Source: Marinobacter salinexigens (GTDB lineage Bacteria; Pseudomonadota; Gammaproteobacteria; Pseudomonadales; Oleiphilaceae). Taken from it: a DNA stretch of 64,000 nt. The notes under the pieces were generated by a model that worked only from the letters and a program-made list of their open reading frames with translations, made no database searches and was not told the origin of the DNA. Shown here piece after piece: positions 44,160 to 54,903 of the stretch; position 1 is the stretch's first letter; every line of letters begins with the position of its first letter. Both the position numbers and the translations under genes were made by a program. Location: NCBI RefSeq assembly GCF_008370345.1, contig NZ_VTUU01000010.1, forward strand, positions 41,720 through 105,719, given 5' to 3'.

Positions 44160-47081
44160 ATGCTTGATCGTTCAACCCTTGATTGCAGATCCTACCTGCC
44201 GGTTTGGCTCACTCTGGCCTACATATTTCTATCATGCCTCGCATCTCCGGCCATCGCCGATACCCGCGAGAACGATGACGACATCATTTCCATCGGCATC
44301 ACGGTGGAAAACAAACCTTATTCGTTTATCGAAGGCCGCACGGTCAGCGGCTTTTCAATTGATCTCCTGAGGGAGATTTCCGCCAACAACGGCCTGAAAT
44401 TCACCTACCGAATTGGCCCATGGCCAGAAGTCTATTCTGCGTTGCAACAGGGACACCTCGATGCCATCGACGGGATTTCCTATCGAGAGGACAAGGCCAA
44501 CGACCTCTTGTTTACTGATCCCTATTATGTCCGCCAAACCGTTGTCATGCAGGATAGCGACAACCCCGTTGGTGCCATCGATTCTCTGGAGGACCTGAAG
44601 AACCTGCGTGTCGGCATTGTTGAAGACATCTACTATCGGAGCCTTCTGGTTGATAACGGCATTTCAACTACGAGCTATGGCTCACTCGCTGATTTGGTCA
44701 GGGCGCTCGCCTTTGGTTGGGTCGATGTCATCATCGGGCCAAGTCTTACACTCGAATTTACAGCGAACGAAGCCGGATTCAGATTCCTGAAAGTCATCGG
44801 GCCTGCCCCACTTGGACCTCTCACCGACGAAGACCTGCGAATAGCTGTCCCCAAGACCAACCCGGGCCTCTTCGAGCGAATTAATGACGGCCTGAACGCT
44901 ATCCCCCAACAGCGCAAAGCTGAACTTCTCCGACGCTGGCAGGAGTTCGGTGGAGTCAGCCTTTCCGAAGCCCCGGATTTCAGGCTTAACCCTGAAGCTC
45001 GCCGTTTCCTGAGAGAACTGGGCCCGATCCGGGTTGGACTCATGAAGGACTATGCCCCCTTCAGTTTCAAAGACGGCGGCAAGCTGCAGGGGCTGACCGT
45101 AGACGTTCTGAACCGGGTATCCGACCTGACGGGCATTCAGGTCATTCCAGTCGCGGGGCAGTGGTCTGAGCTGTATTCAATGCTAAAAGGTGGCGAGATT
45201 GATGTCCTCGCCAACATGTCGGAAAATCAGGAACGGCTTGCCTTCACTCGCTTTACCGAACCCTATTACAACATTCCCAACGTTGTCTTCAGCCGCGATG
45301 ACTCCCTTGAATTCAAAGGCCTGGCTAGCCTGCGAGGGCGCACGGTTGCACTCGGCGCAGACATTTACTACGAAGAACAGGTGGTTCAGGCTCTCGGCAA
45401 CGATGCCCGGGTCTACTCAACCCAGGAAGCCATGTTTCAGGCGCTGGAGCACGGGGATGTGGATGTTGTTCTCGCCTCTCTGCCCAATGGCAACTTCTGG
45501 GTTCGGGAGCAGGCTATTCCAGATGTGAGAATCGTCGGTGAGCTGAATTTTGATGGCCACTCAGGGGAGGACCTCCGTTTCGGTGTTGCACTTTCTCGTG
45601 CCCCGCTGGCGGGCATCTTTAACCGCGCGCTCGAAGCCATCAGCCCTACAGAAAGACGTATTATCGAGGATCGCTGGCTTGGTGCCTCAGCCAGCCTGGA
45701 ACCTCATCAGCAAAATGAACTCGCCTTTTCTCCGATTGAAAAAGGCTGGCTCGAAAAACACGGTAGCCAGATAACCTACTGCATCGACAACGACTGGAAG
45801 CCGCTGGAAGGTCTCGATGATTCCGGCCGCCATACCGGCCTGTCGGCGGAGGTTTTGCGTCTTTTCAGTGAACGCAGCGACATTCGCTTCATCCGAGTCC
45901 CCACAGAGTCCTGGCCAGAGGCTCTGGAGGCTGCCAGAACCCGAAAATGCGACTTGCTTTCCCTGGCGATGAAAACGCCGGAAAGGTCGCAATTCATGAG
46001 TTTCACCGAACCCTACGTGGAAGTACCGAATATCGTCCTGGGCCGCATTGAAAGCCCCTTTATCGAGAGCGTGAGCGAGCTCCGTGGAAAACCTGTTGGC
46101 GTTGTTGCGGGCTACGCCTTCCTGGAGCTTTTGAGGAATCGCTATCCTGGCCTCGAGCTCAGGGAAGTCAGTGATGAGAATGAAGGCTTACGTCTGCTTC
46201 AGGGTGGTGAACTGTCCGGATATGTCACCACACTGGCTACCGCCAGTTACCACATCCAGAACCTGGGCCTGGCAGACCTCAAAGTCATTGGCCGAATCCC
46301 CGCCGACTGGTCACTGTCTGTCGCTGTGCGCAATGATGACCCAATACTGCTTGGCATTCTTGAGAAACTGGTGGCGAGCCTGGGTCCCGCGGAACGCAAC
46401 AGACTGGAAGGCTATTGGCGCGATATCCGGATAGAGCAGTCCGTGGACTATTCAATTCTTTGGCAGATCCTTGCTGGCGTGGGCTTTCTCGCGGCCTTGC
46501 TCATCTATTGGAACCGGAAATTGGGGCGCCTCAATCGGGAGCTGGAGCAAGCCAACGCGACACTGGCCCGATTAAGTGTGACTGATGACCTGACGCAACT
46601 GGGCAATCGCAGTTACTTTGATCTGGAGTTCCGCAAGGGATTCCAATGGTGCCAACGGCACAGCACTGGATACGCCGTCGCTATGGTGGATGCGGATTTA
46701 TTCAAGCAAATCAACGACACCTATGGCCATGAGGCGGGAGACGCCTGCCTGATCAGACTGGCTGATACCATGCGGGCCCACTTCCGACGGGAAACAGACA
46801 GGCTGTCCCGGTTCGGAGGGGAAGAGTTCGTCATATGCACCAGTTATCAGGATCGCGAGGATACGATCAAACGTCTGAACGATTTCCGGAAAACCATTGA
46901 GGATACGCCCGTGTTCTTCAACGGCCATGAAATCCATGTCACCGTCAGTATCGGGCTGGCAACGGGGATTCCCGAGCCAGATGACACCGCAGCAGAATTC
47001 CTCCGGCTGGCAGACCAAGCACTGTATGCCGCCAAGGAGAATGGAAGGAACCGTTTGGAGGTACGCGCAGTCAGAGAGTGA
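44160..47081 (+). CDS. triple solute-binding-domain sensor diguanylate cyclase
   Basis: This 973-residue membrane sensor has three tandem bacterial extracellular solute-binding (SBP_bac_3) domains and one GGDEF domain. After a signal peptide (ends SPAIA, about residue 33) come domain 1 ([15 protein letters not shown]), domain 2 ([18 protein letters not shown]) and domain 3 ([14 protein letters not shown]). A transmembrane helix ([17 protein letters not shown]) precedes a short coiled coil and GGDEF. The active site is GGEEF with an RxxD site (RETD) five residues upstream. It likely makes c-di-GMP in response to amino acids or similar ligands. ATG 44160 lacks a good ribosome site; a TTG at 44082 is the alternative. 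Confidence 0.88.
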   Translation: MLDRSTLDCRSYLPVWLTLAYIFLSCLASPAIADTRENDDDIISIGITVENKPYSFIEGRTVSGFSIDLLREISANNGLKFTYRIGPWPEVYSALQQGHLDAIDGISYREDKANDLLFTDPYYVRQTVVMQDSDNPVGAIDSLEDLKNLRVGIVEDIYYRSLLVDNGISTTSYGSLADLVRALAFGWVDVIIGPSLTLEFTANEAGFRFLKVIGPAPLGPLTDEDLRIAVPKTNPGLFERINDGLNAIPQQRKAELLRRWQEFGGVSLSEAPDFRLNPEARRFLRELGPIRVGLMKDYAPFSFKDGGKLQGLTVDVLNRVSDLTGIQVIPVAGQWSELYSMLKGGEIDVLANMSENQERLAFTRFTEPYYNIPNVVFSRDDSLEFKGLASLRGRTVALGADIYYEEQVVQALGNDARVYSTQEAMFQALEHGDVDVVLASLPNGNFWVREQAIPDVRIVGELNFDGHSGEDLRFGVALSRAPLAGIFNRALEAISPTERRIIEDRWLGASASLEPHQQNELAFSPIEKGWLEKHGSQITYCIDNDWKPLEGLDDSGRHTGLSAEVLRLFSERSDIRFIRVPTESWPEALEAARTRKCDLLSLAMKTPERSQFMSFTEPYVEVPNIVLGRIESPFIESVSELRGKPVGVVAGYAFLELLRNRYPGLELREVSDENEGLRLLQGGELSGYVTTLATASYHIQNLGLADLKVIGRIPADWSLSVAVRNDDPILLGILEKLVASLGPAERNRLEGYWRDIRIEQSVDYSILWQILAGVGFLAALLIYWNRKLGRLNRELEQANATLARLSVTDDLTQLGNRSYFDLEFRKGFQWCQRHSTGYAVAMVDADLFKQINDTYGHEAGDACLIRLADTMRAHFRRETDRLSRFGGEEFVICTSYQDREDTIKRLNDFRKTIEDTPVFFNGHEIHVTVSIGLATGIPEPDDTAAEFLRLADQALYAAKENGRNRLEVRAVRE

Positions 47082-47119
47082 GAGATGTTATGATGCCGAA
47101 AAACGACAAGGAGCAAGCC

Positions 47120-48091
47120 ATGGCACGTATCTATCAGGACAACTCTCTTTCTATTGGAAACACCCCGCTGGTTCAACTGAACAGCGTCAGTGACGGAGCA
47201 ACCATCTGGGCCAAGATTGAGGGCCGTAACCCGGCTTACTCGGTGAAGTGCCGGATCGGCGCTGCGATGATCTGGGATGCGGAGAAACGTGGTACGCTGA
47301 AGCCCGGCATGACCATTGTCGAGCCTACCAGCGGCAATACCGGTATTGCCCTCGCATTTGTCGCTGCAGCCCGTGGTTACAAACTGGTACTCACCATGCC
47401 CTCCTCCATGAGCCTGGAGCGTCGCAAGGTACTGAAAGCGCTGGGTGCGGATCTTGTGCTGACAGAACCTGCCAAGGGCATGGCTGGCGCGATTGCCAAG
47501 GCTGAAGAAATTTTCTCATCCGATCCGGACAACCATTTCCTGCCGCAGCAGTTCCAGAACCCGGCTAACCCGCGCATTCACGAAGACACTACCGGTCCGG
47601 AAATCTGGAAGGACACCGACGGTGAAGTGGACATCTTCGTCGCCGGCGTAGGAACCGGCGGAACCCTGACCGGAGTATCCAGGTACATCAAGGGCACCTG
47701 TGGCAAGAAGATCACCACCGTAGCTGTTGAGCCCACCGATTCACCGATCATTACCCAGGTACTGAAAGGCGAAGACCCCAAACCAGCGCCCCACAAGATC
47801 CAGGGCATCGGCGCCGGTTTCATTCCTAAAAACCTGGATATGGACATGGTTGATCAGGTTGAAACCATCACCAATGAGGAAGCCATGGATATGGCACACC
47901 GGATGATGCAGGAAGAAGGCATCCTGTGTGGCATCTCCTGCGGTGCCGCAGTTGCCGCTGCCGTGAAAGTCAGCAAACAGCCAGAGCACCAGGGCAAGAA
48001 CATTGTTGTGATCCTGCCGGATTCGGCAGAACGTTACCTTTCTTCTGCACTGTTCACCGACCGGTTCGGTGATTTGGAGAATGTGCAGTAA
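47120..48091 (+). CDS. cysK: cysteine synthase A (O-acetylserine sulfhydrylase)
   Basis: This 323-residue PLP enzyme makes cysteine from O-acetylserine and sulfide. The length equals that of E. coli CysK and the sequence closely follows it. Landmarks are the PLP lysine in [10 protein letters not shown], the substrate loop [13 protein letters not shown], the glycine-rich phosphate loop [11 protein letters not shown] and the C-terminal [11 protein letters not shown]. The start is fixed by AAGGAG six bases before ATG 47120. An upstream in-frame start (47078) would overlap the diguanylate cyclase. It follows that gene by 38 bp; co-transcription is possible but not required. Confidence 0.97.
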   Translation: MARIYQDNSLSIGNTPLVQLNSVSDGATIWAKIEGRNPAYSVKCRIGAAMIWDAEKRGTLKPGMTIVEPTSGNTGIALAFVAAARGYKLVLTMPSSMSLERRKVLKALGADLVLTEPAKGMAGAIAKAEEIFSSDPDNHFLPQQFQNPANPRIHEDTTGPEIWKDTDGEVDIFVAGVGTGGTLTGVSRYIKGTCGKKITTVAVEPTDSPIITQVLKGEDPKPAPHKIQGIGAGFIPKNLDMDMVDQVETITNEEAMDMAHRMMQEEGILCGISCGAAVAAAVKVSKQPEHQGKNIVVILPDSAERYLSSALFTDRFGDLENVQ

Positions 48092-48103
48092 ATACCCCCA
48101 GCA

Positions 48104-48131
48104 GACGTCAGCCCCCTCAGGGACTGACGTC
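48104..48131. terminator. stem-loop between cysK and the convergent phosphoesterase gene
   Basis: GACGTCAG (48104-48111) pairs with CTGACGTC (48124-48131), and inner CCC/GGG pairs extend the stem. No T tract follows on either strand, so termination is uncertain. The phosphoesterase stop codon lies in the loop. Confidence 0.45.
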
Positions 48132-51038
48132 AAAGCTGCTGTGGATTACATGCTCTCCGTCTGCATCCTGAACAAGTGCAGTTATCGTATGCTGACCACT
48201 CAAACCATTCAGGTTGTAGGCATAGGCATCACGCGGTGGTTTGGTGTCGGTACCAGCAAAATCCCACGGTGCCCGGTTTTCTAATTTGATGGCAGATCCT
48301 GCGCGATCCGGATCATCCAGATAAAACGTTACCCGCTTCATTCCTTCACTATCCGCAACGAACACATATACGTCACCACTCAGTGTTGCCCCGCTCAGCG
48401 GTATCGGATTGCTGCGATCGGCCATCATGGACACTTCCAGTGAGTATGAGACAGCCTGGTCGTAAACAAGACGCACAGGAATCTCGATTTCCCCGCCATC
48501 CGCCGTTCTTACAACCACCGAGCCCTGATAGTCACCAGGTGGCAGTTCCGACGCGTCTGCTGAAAGTACGAGGGTCTCGGGAACACTCCCGGATGGAGGA
48601 CTGACATCCAGCCAGGCAGCGGTGCTCGTTGCCGTGAAGCCAGGATTACTGCCATCGGTCATCTGAACCAGAACATTCTGCTGCCCATACAGCTCAGGGG
48701 ACGATACTGAGAAGAGTATGCTGCCCGGGGAGGCATCAAGCCGGGGCACATCGTTCGCCACCATGAAACCGGCTGAAACCAGAACGTCCAGCCCACCAGA
48801 GAGAGTTATCCGCGCTCCCAGCTCGTGAGCCCCATCAGCCAGACTTGCGGTGGCATAGGGGTAAGCGAGATCGTCTGGCGCAGTGCCCGCCAGATCAAAC
48901 GGGGCTCGGCCTTCGGTCTTGGTAACGGTGCCCGTGCCACTGGCATCGTCCATATAAAACCGCACCTGACTGACCTCTTCATCCGGGCTGGTAAAAATGT
49001 ACTGATCACCCTGCAGAGTAGCGCCATTAAGACTAACCGCACCTGCGCGTTCTGGGTTGTCCGAGACCATGAGTTCATAGCTGGAGCCACCAACCCGCAG
49101 TATGACGGGTACCCAGGTAGCGGTATCCTGACCAACCGACACCTGCAGGATGGCACTGTACTCGCCAACCGGAAGAGCCGATGTGTCAGCCTGCAGTTCG
49201 ATACTGGCAGGCGTCGTTCCGGACAACTGAGAAACCGATAACCAGCCAGGAACCTGAGTGACTTCAAAATTGAGAGACGCACCACTCTCACCTGAAATAG
49301 CCAGACTTTCTGAAACGAACTCTCCAGGTTCAGCTAACAAGGTAACCTGGCGCGGAGCGGTCACTACTTCTGGCTCACAACCGGCGACAGAATAACGCAC
49401 ACGATCTACCACAAGCGGCGCAGATCCATCTCCCACAACGCCGATAACGTCAAGATTGAGAATCCCCGTGGCCGTGACCGACAAATGACCGTAGTGATGC
49501 AATGTATTGTTGCGAAATGCCGTCCAATCCGGAGGAACCGGTGTGCGCCAGGGCGAAAAGTCGCCTGAAATATTGCTCAACTTGCCGCCCGGTCCGATTT
49601 TGACCCAGCTGACACCGTCATCCATTCCATAACAATGGAGTCGCTCGGAAGTGGCGTTATTCAGGGACGGAACATCCACCATAGGGTAGGTACGCTCGTA
49701 CGATTGATCATGTGCTGTCAGCACCAACTGGACACCCGCTGCCTCAAAGAGCGGTCCCAACTGATCTCTCAGTGCAAGCGCAGAGGAATGATTGGTGCCC
49801 TCTGAGAAGGGCGCCGCATGGAAATAGGGAACAAGCCAACGCTGGCCTCGCCCAGTTGCCGCTGCTAGGTCAGTCTGCAACCAGCTCAGCGCATCATCTG
49901 AAAGCCTCTGGTACTCGTTCACACCAAAAACAGACACGAAGTGAGCTTCGCCAGCATCAAAGCTGTACATCCGACGCCCGTTCCAGCCGTCCGGCGTCGG
50001 GAAGAAGTCCACCCAGGTCTCAAACCCCTCACCCAACAGCACTTCGTGATTGCCATAAGTCGGCATCATCGGGCTCTGGCCAGCAATATCTGCCATCTGT
50101 TCGAACCACGCAGCGATTGTGCGCTCGAGAGTGACGTAGCGCTTGTCCGTATCGAAATAGGCATAGTCCCCACCGAGCAGAATCATCCGGGGATTCAGCA
50201 ACGCAATCTCTTCAATGACCTGCGCAGTCCCGGTCGCCAAACCATCCAGACGACCAACCAGTCCCGTATCCGCAAGAAACACCGCATCAAAGTCCGCGGG
50301 TCCCGCCGCCGGCGCTGTATAAGCCTGATAAACCTTGCTCCAGACACCGTCTGCCAGGGCCACACGAAATTCATAAGCGGTATCCGGCAAGAGTCCATCC
50401 AGAGCCGCCTTCAGATAGTCACCATCAGCTGTGGAATGGCTCAACACACCTTGAATCCGGCTCCAGACACTTTCACCCGACCGACGGTATTCAACACTTG
50501 CAGGAGGGGCAGCCAAAGGAGAAAACCACATCAGGACCAGGGACTCTCCCGGGTCGACCTCCCATCCGATGTGCAATTGCCGTGCATCTCCACCAGCTTC
50601 CGGAGGGGCCTGATTCGCAATACGCATCATCGATGTAAGGTTTTCGACAACCGTTCCTCCCTGATACACATCCGCCCGGACCTCATAATTACCATCGGCC
50701 AGATCGCGAGTGTCGAGGGGATTCCCCAGATCATCAGGGGTCGTGCCGGAAAAGTCCCAGGGAATGGTGTTTTCAGTCTGGACATGAGAGCCGTCCAGGT
50801 AAAAACGCACCTGCTCTGCATACTCGGCGGAGCCCACGAAAATGTATACCAGCCCGGAAACCGGATCTGTATCCAGAGACTGAGGAGCACTGCGGTCTGG
50901 GGATTCCGAAATCAGAAGTTCCGCTGCCAACAGAGGCGTGCAATAGGCCAGAAGCAGGAGCAACATGGCCAGGAACGGCCGATGTGAATAGTTGAAATGA
51001 GCGTGCTTAGACGTGGAAGCTAGTGACTGCCGAACCAT
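48117..51038 (-). CDS. secreted modular metallophosphoesterase (purple-acid-phosphatase-like)
   Basis: This 973-residue exported protein has a long signal peptide (cleavage about residue 40). Three copies of a roughly 95-residue beta module (near 45-145, 615-720 and 870-973) share the pattern SDNPERAGAVSLNGATLQGD, then VRFYMDD and a W/FDLAGT motif. A fibronectin-like domain precedes the calcineurin-like catalytic domain. Metal motifs are LADTG (Asp257), GGDYAYFD (Asp291), YGNHE (Asn330, His331) and YFHAAPF (His407). The last one is AHDQSYERT, where Gln445 replaces the usual second His. Two BACON-like domains follow. ATG 51038 has GGGAGG eight bases upstream; a GTG at 51047 overlaps that site and is unlikely. 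Confidence 0.85.
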   Translation of the reverse strand: MVRQSLASTSKHAHFNYSHRPFLAMLLLLLAYCTPLLAAELLISESPDRSAPQSLDTDPVSGLVYIFVGSAEYAEQVRFYLDGSHVQTENTIPWDFSGTTPDDLGNPLDTRDLADGNYEVRADVYQGGTVVENLTSMMRIANQAPPEAGGDARQLHIGWEVDPGESLVLMWFSPLAAPPASVEYRRSGESVWSRIQGVLSHSTADGDYLKAALDGLLPDTAYEFRVALADGVWSKVYQAYTAPAAGPADFDAVFLADTGLVGRLDGLATGTAQVIEEIALLNPRMILLGGDYAYFDTDKRYVTLERTIAAWFEQMADIAGQSPMMPTYGNHEVLLGEGFETWVDFFPTPDGWNGRRMYSFDAGEAHFVSVFGVNEYQRLSDDALSWLQTDLAAATGRGQRWLVPYFHAAPFSEGTNHSSALALRDQLGPLFEAAGVQLVLTAHDQSYERTYPMVDVPSLNNATSERLHCYGMDDGVSWVKIGPGGKLSNISGDFSPWRTPVPPDWTAFRNNTLHHYGHLSVTATGILNLDVIGVVGDGSAPLVVDRVRYSVAGCEPEVVTAPRQVTLLAEPGEFVSESLAISGESGASLNFEVTQVPGWLSVSQLSGTTPASIELQADTSALPVGEYSAILQVSVGQDTATWVPVILRVGGSSYELMVSDNPERAGAVSLNGATLQGDQYIFTSPDEEVSQVRFYMDDASGTGTVTKTEGRAPFDLAGTAPDDLAYPYATASLADGAHELGARITLSGGLDVLVSAGFMVANDVPRLDASPGSILFSVSSPELYGQQNVLVQMTDGSNPGFTATSTAAWLDVSPPSGSVPETLVLSADASELPPGDYQGSVVVRTADGGEIEIPVRLVYDQAVSYSLEVSMMADRSNPIPLSGATLSGDVYVFVADSEGMKRVTFYLDDPDRAGSAIKLENRAPWDFAGTDTKPPRDAYAYNLNGLSGQHTITALVQDADGEHVIHSSFDVSP

Positions 51039-51195
51039 TAGGGACACCTCCCTGCCAGTAGGAACGGGGTCTGACTATCCCGTAGAAACCAGCATAAAAG
51101 GTGCCATTAGCTTAACCCGCTGAAACCTGAGCCAAATTAAAATCTCGCCTCCTGGAAATGCAAAATTCTGTCAAATTTTTCGACACCAGATACAG

Positions 51196-51221
51196 AGGGG
51201 CGCGGAATATTCCGCGCCCCT
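51196..51221 (-). terminator. perfect 26-bp GC-rich palindrome after the outer membrane barrel gene
   Basis: AGGGGCGCGGAAT and its exact complement form a 13-bp palindrome just after the barrel-protein stop. No T tract follows directly; the nearest on this strand is about 15 bases further on. It may work as a terminator or RNA-stabilising hairpin. Confidence 0.5.
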
Positions 51222-51231
51222 GCCATAACAC

Positions 51232-51810
51232 TCAGAACTGAAACTTCAGGCCAACACGACCGGTATCGAACTCCGGGCCGTCGTTGGTTACCTGGCCATT
51301 GAAATCGCTTTCATCGATATCCACGTTATAGCGGTTGTACTCCGCAAACGCCGTTAATTGCGGTGTCACCCGGAAATCAACACCCGCGCCGACGAAGGGG
51401 CTGACTTCGTCGTAGGTTTCACCTTCCCCAAAAGCATCCACGTCGAAGGCTGAGGCAAAGGCACCCGCCTTACCATAGACGCCAAAGCTCTCCGTCAACG
51501 GAAGGCGGCCTACAGCACTCAGGCTGGCACCTTTGAGCTTCCCTTCAACTTCGTCCTCGCCAAAGTTTCCGAAGTCAATGTACTCCGCTTCCAATGCAAA
51601 GAATTCGTTGAACTGATAGCCAAGCCCAAGGCCGAGCAGGTCATTTTCATCCTCAAACTCACCACCATGGGCCTTGTAACCGCCGTAACTACCGCTGATA
51701 TAGGGGCCTGAACGGTCACGTTCCAGACTGTCTTCCGCCCACGCGGCTGGAACAGATACCGCTGAAACCGTGATGACTGAGGCAAAGGCCAAACGGATTC
51801 CGGAGTTCAT
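51232..51810 (-). CDS. OmpA-like outer membrane beta-barrel protein
   Basis: This 192-residue porin-like protein has a signal peptide ending PAAWA (about residue 25). Alternating amphipathic strands follow (YISGSYGGYKAHGGEFE, FFALEAEYIDFGNFG, SFGVYGKAGAF, LTAFAEYNRYNVD). The protein ends in KFQF, the terminal phenylalanine typical of proteins folded by the BAM complex. The size fits an eight-stranded barrel of the OmpA/AcfA/OpcA kind. AGGAGG lies seven bases before the ATG. No specific ligand or role is suggested. The upstream 275-bp gap to the SPFH gene must hold divergent promoters. Confidence 0.88.
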   Translation of the reverse strand: MNSGIRLAFASVITVSAVSVPAAWAEDSLERDRSGPYISGSYGGYKAHGGEFEDENDLLGLGLGYQFNEFFALEAEYIDFGNFGEDEVEGKLKGASLSAVGRLPLTESFGVYGKAGAFASAFDVDAFGEGETYDEVSPFVGAGVDFRVTPQLTAFAEYNRYNVDIDESDFNGQVTNDGPEFDTGRVGLKFQF

Positions 51811-52085
51811 AGAGTTTCCTCCTGTTGAGTACAGATGTCCTGTTCAATCAATCGACAATCGCGCAACTGATCGCGACTGACTGAGGTCACCGTACTCGTG
51901 ATTTCGCGGGAGGTGGGTTAAAACCGGAATACGTTTTATTCATTTAGCGTTCATCGATCCGGCTGCTGTTGTGGCAAATGCAGATATTTCCCACGCGGAG
52001 AAAGAGGAACAACCTACACACGCCGCTGGCGCCAGGTTCCGGATATGGGTAAATTCCCGGCGCCACCAACAACCAGGAGTATCGA

Positions 52086-53495
52086 ATGGATTCCCCAGTT
52101 CCATCACGGATGGATGCCCTTTTACCCGCATTTCTGAATGGTCTTAAAAAGTATCTCATCGGCATTGTCAGCTCTCTGCTTGCCGTCGTCTTGGCTATGT
52201 CCTCGTTCTTCACAACGGAGCTTGGGTATACCTATGTCGTGCAGGACACTCTGTTCGGCAGCATCCGGGTTTTCTCTGAACCGGGCATTCACTTCAAGGT
52301 GCCGTTTTTCTCCAACGTCTACACCTACAACCAGGCAATGACCCTTAATTTCGGCAACCAGGAAAGCGGTGAAAAAATTAAATCCACCCGGCAACTGACC
52401 GAGGTCGAGGTGCAGTTTGCCGATACCTACACTGCACGGATACCCGCTACATTCCGCTTCCGCCTGTCGGCCGATCCGGAAAAGATCGTTGCCATGCACC
52501 GGGAATTCCGGAGCTACGACAATCTCATTGATTCCCTACTCATCAAGAACGCCAAGAACGTTACTGTTGTCACAGCAACCCAATACACCGGCGAAGAGTT
52601 CTTCCAGGGTGGACTCAACAAATTCAAAGTCCAGCTGGAAGATCAGCTTCAGAATGGCCTTTATGAAACCGAACGCCAGCAGGTTGAGGTTGAACAGACA
52701 GATCTCGCTGCCGTTTCCTCAGACAACGAGGATGGCGACAAACTCGAACGCAAAGTTCAACTGGTCTGGAAGAACATCATTCTTCAAGACGGCTCAGGAC
52801 AGGCCAAGCGCATTGCCAATCCCCTGGACTCCTACGGTATTCAGGTACGCCAGGTGACCATTGGTCGCCCGCTACCAGAAAAGCGACTGGATGACCTTCT
52901 GGTCAAAAAGAAAGACCTGGTCGCCAAGCGCATCACTGCCATCCAGGCTCAGGAAACAGCCCGCGCTGAAGCGAAAACCGCACAGTTAGAGAAGGAAATC
53001 GAGAAAGCCCGGGCAATTCAGGATGCCCAGCGCAGCAAGGAACTGGCGATTATCTCCAAACAGAAAGAAGTGGAAATGGAACGCCAGCAAGCTGAACTTG
53101 AGCGAGTTCGCAAAGAAAAGGAAAAAGCTGTTGCAGTGCTGGAGAAACAGAAGCAGCTTGAGATTTCTGTCGCCGAGCGAGACATCCAGAAGGCTAACGC
53201 AGAAGCGGCAACCTATGCAGCAAAGGCAATCCGGGAGCAAGGGCTGGCTGAAGCGGAAGTAGCAAAAGCCCACCTGCTGGCCAAACAGGCAGCCCGGGAT
53301 ATCTATATGGCTGAAATTCAGCGGGATATTGCAGAAGTTATGTACCCTGCTCTGAAAAACGTCACCATCGACATGCCCGACTACTATGTTCAGGGCCAGG
53401 ATACCGGCGCACCGGTAAGCAGCCTGGACGTATTTACCAGTCTGGGTGCCATGGAACAGATACGACACACAAACCGGGCCGCGGCAACTCCCTGA
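52086..53495 (+). CDS. SPFH/Band 7 (prohibitin-like) membrane protein
   Basis: This 469-residue inner-membrane scaffold protein is of the SPFH group, which organises membrane microdomains. One transmembrane helix (about residues 22-42) leads into a Band 7 domain (about 50-300; RVFSEPGIHFKVPFF). A long charged coiled coil follows (about 290-400, rich in Glu/Lys/Ala, with QETARAEAKTAQLEKEIEKA), then a short C-terminal segment. AGGAG precedes the ATG at six bases. A 7-bp inverted repeat (TGGCGCC, 52027-52033, with GGCGCCA, 52059-52065) lies in the 5' leader. No NfeD-type partner is adjacent. Confidence 0.9.
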   Translation: MDSPVPSRMDALLPAFLNGLKKYLIGIVSSLLAVVLAMSSFFTTELGYTYVVQDTLFGSIRVFSEPGIHFKVPFFSNVYTYNQAMTLNFGNQESGEKIKSTRQLTEVEVQFADTYTARIPATFRFRLSADPEKIVAMHREFRSYDNLIDSLLIKNAKNVTVVTATQYTGEEFFQGGLNKFKVQLEDQLQNGLYETERQQVEVEQTDLAAVSSDNEDGDKLERKVQLVWKNIILQDGSGQAKRIANPLDSYGIQVRQVTIGRPLPEKRLDDLLVKKKDLVAKRITAIQAQETARAEAKTAQLEKEIEKARAIQDAQRSKELAIISKQKEVEMERQQAELERVRKEKEKAVAVLEKQKQLEISVAERDIQKANAEAATYAAKAIREQGLAEAEVAKAHLLAKQAARDIYMAEIQRDIAEVMYPALKNVTIDMPDYYVQGQDTGAPVSSLDVFTSLGAMEQIRHTNRAAATP

Positions 53496-53506
53496 ATCTA
53501 AGATTT

Positions 53507-53529
53507 GACGGCGCCACAGAGGCGCCGTC
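53507..53529. terminator. stem-loop between SPFH and glycerophosphodiesterase genes
   Basis: GACGGCGCC (53507-53515) pairs with GGCGCCGTC (53521-53529) around ACAGA. Flanking TAAGATT and AATCTTA can extend the stem. It lies between two convergent stops and probably terminates both transcripts, though T tracts are short. Confidence 0.65.
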
Positions 53530-53537
53530 CTTCAATC

Positions 53538-54803
53538 TTATCGACCGTTCACCATTCCCATGCAGTTTGCATAGTAGGTGACGGTGGCCGGCCAATCAGA
53601 AAAGATCGCCATAACGCCGACATCCTGCGCCAGGACATCAACCACCTTGAGCATATCGCCATCGTTGTTGATCGCATCGCTCACGGACTGATAGTACCAA
53701 CCACCACCATTTGCCAGCGGACCACTTCGTTCCAGGGACCAGGCAATCATATCAAGACCAGCCGTACGGGCATTTTCCGCATACTCGGAAGGAACAATCT
53801 CACCGTAGCTATTCAGTGTCAGCATCTTCCAGATGGCTGGAGCGAGAATGTTCACGCCCTGCGCTTTCAAGCTTTCCATATAGGCCAGAGACGTGTTCTC
53901 CGGAGTATGGGAATCCTGATCGAGAAACACGGCCTGGCGTCCGAAACGGGGCGTCTCGTTTACCCAGAACAGAACGTCATCCAGGTTGAACGACTGGGGC
54001 CAGACATCGCGAGGGCTTACACCCGCATCGATGTAATCCTGGATCATCTGGTGCGCGTAATCCTGCTGCGTGTAATCCCCCTCAAACGGCATCTCCACCA
54101 CCGGGGACTTGAGTTCCGGTGTGAACTTGGCGCCCAGCGAGCGAATCAGCTCTATGCTTTCCCGGTGGCTGAGCAGCGTACCGCTGGAAGCGTAAAGATC
54201 TGTACGCCAGTCAGCCGTGCCGCCCACGTACTCTTCCGGGGTAGTGGCCATCGGGTTGTAGGCATCCATCTTGCCCTTCAGGGATTTGAACTCGGCCAGT
54301 GTGATATCACTGGTCCGACACTCCGCCTGGGCCGGGGTACCCGATGCGGGATCGGCAGGTACAAACGGTTGTGTACATTTGGCATTGAGCTCAGGAATCG
54401 TGACGATATTGGTTGTGGTATGCAGATCATTCTGGGCGTGACGACACACCAGTTCACGATCCTTGGTAAAGGCTACGTCACATTCAACGATACCGGCGCC
54501 CATGCCAGCCGCTGCAATATAGGATTCCTTCGTGTGTTCGGGGAACTGCAGCGGCGCTCCGCGGTGGCCGATAGAGAACTCGGTAGACTTGAACTTCGAC
54601 ACCTTGCAGGATTCAAGCGCCTCTTTGAGTTCGCCATCGTCCATGTTGTTGACCAACCAGGCCGGACGCGGACCAACCTGAACCAACACGTTTTTATGAT
54701 GGCCGTGATGCAGGCCGCGATCTGTGGAATTCGGTGATTTTGCCTGTGCTGAGGTGAACGCCAGCGAGCACAATGCCGCCATAGTGATAATGCGTAACTT
54801 CAT
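53538..54803 (-). CDS. glycerophosphodiester phosphodiesterase, exported
   Basis: This 421-residue periplasmic or secreted enzyme should hydrolyse glycerophosphodiesters to glycerol-3-phosphate and an alcohol. A signal peptide ([19 protein letters not shown], then QAK) precedes a His-rich stretch (GLHHGHHKN). The GDPD core has the catalytic HRG in [15 protein letters not shown], the metal site ECDVAFTKD and the second His in [11 protein letters not shown]. Further barrel strands are FTPELKS and [12 protein letters not shown] 54803 is fixed by AAGGAG seven bases upstream. It is longer than cytoplasmic UgpQ (about 250) and closer in size to GlpQ-type enzymes (about 350). Confidence 0.9.
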   Translation of the reverse strand: MKLRIITMAALCSLAFTSAQAKSPNSTDRGLHHGHHKNVLVQVGPRPAWLVNNMDDGELKEALESCKVSKFKSTEFSIGHRGAPLQFPEHTKESYIAAAGMGAGIVECDVAFTKDRELVCRHAQNDLHTTTNIVTIPELNAKCTQPFVPADPASGTPAQAECRTSDITLAEFKSLKGKMDAYNPMATTPEEYVGGTADWRTDLYASSGTLLSHRESIELIRSLGAKFTPELKSPVVEMPFEGDYTQQDYAHQMIQDYIDAGVSPRDVWPQSFNLDDVLFWVNETPRFGRQAVFLDQDSHTPENTSLAYMESLKAQGVNILAPAIWKMLTLNSYGEIVPSEYAENARTAGLDMIAWSLERSGPLANGGGWYYQSVSDAINNDGDMLKVVDVLAQDVGVMAIFSDWPATVTYYANCMGMVNGR

Positions 54804-54903
54804 AACCTGCTCCTTGTGAAATGAACGATACTGCCCGTTCAGTTTCCACAAGGAGCATTACCCGAAAGTGACTACAATTTGACCAATTTATTCGATTTCT
54901 ATG

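Noticed and set aside
49941..50987. 348-codon plus-strand frame inside the phosphoesterase gene
   Set aside because: The minus-strand protein has clear domains and a signal peptide; this frame is a shadow.
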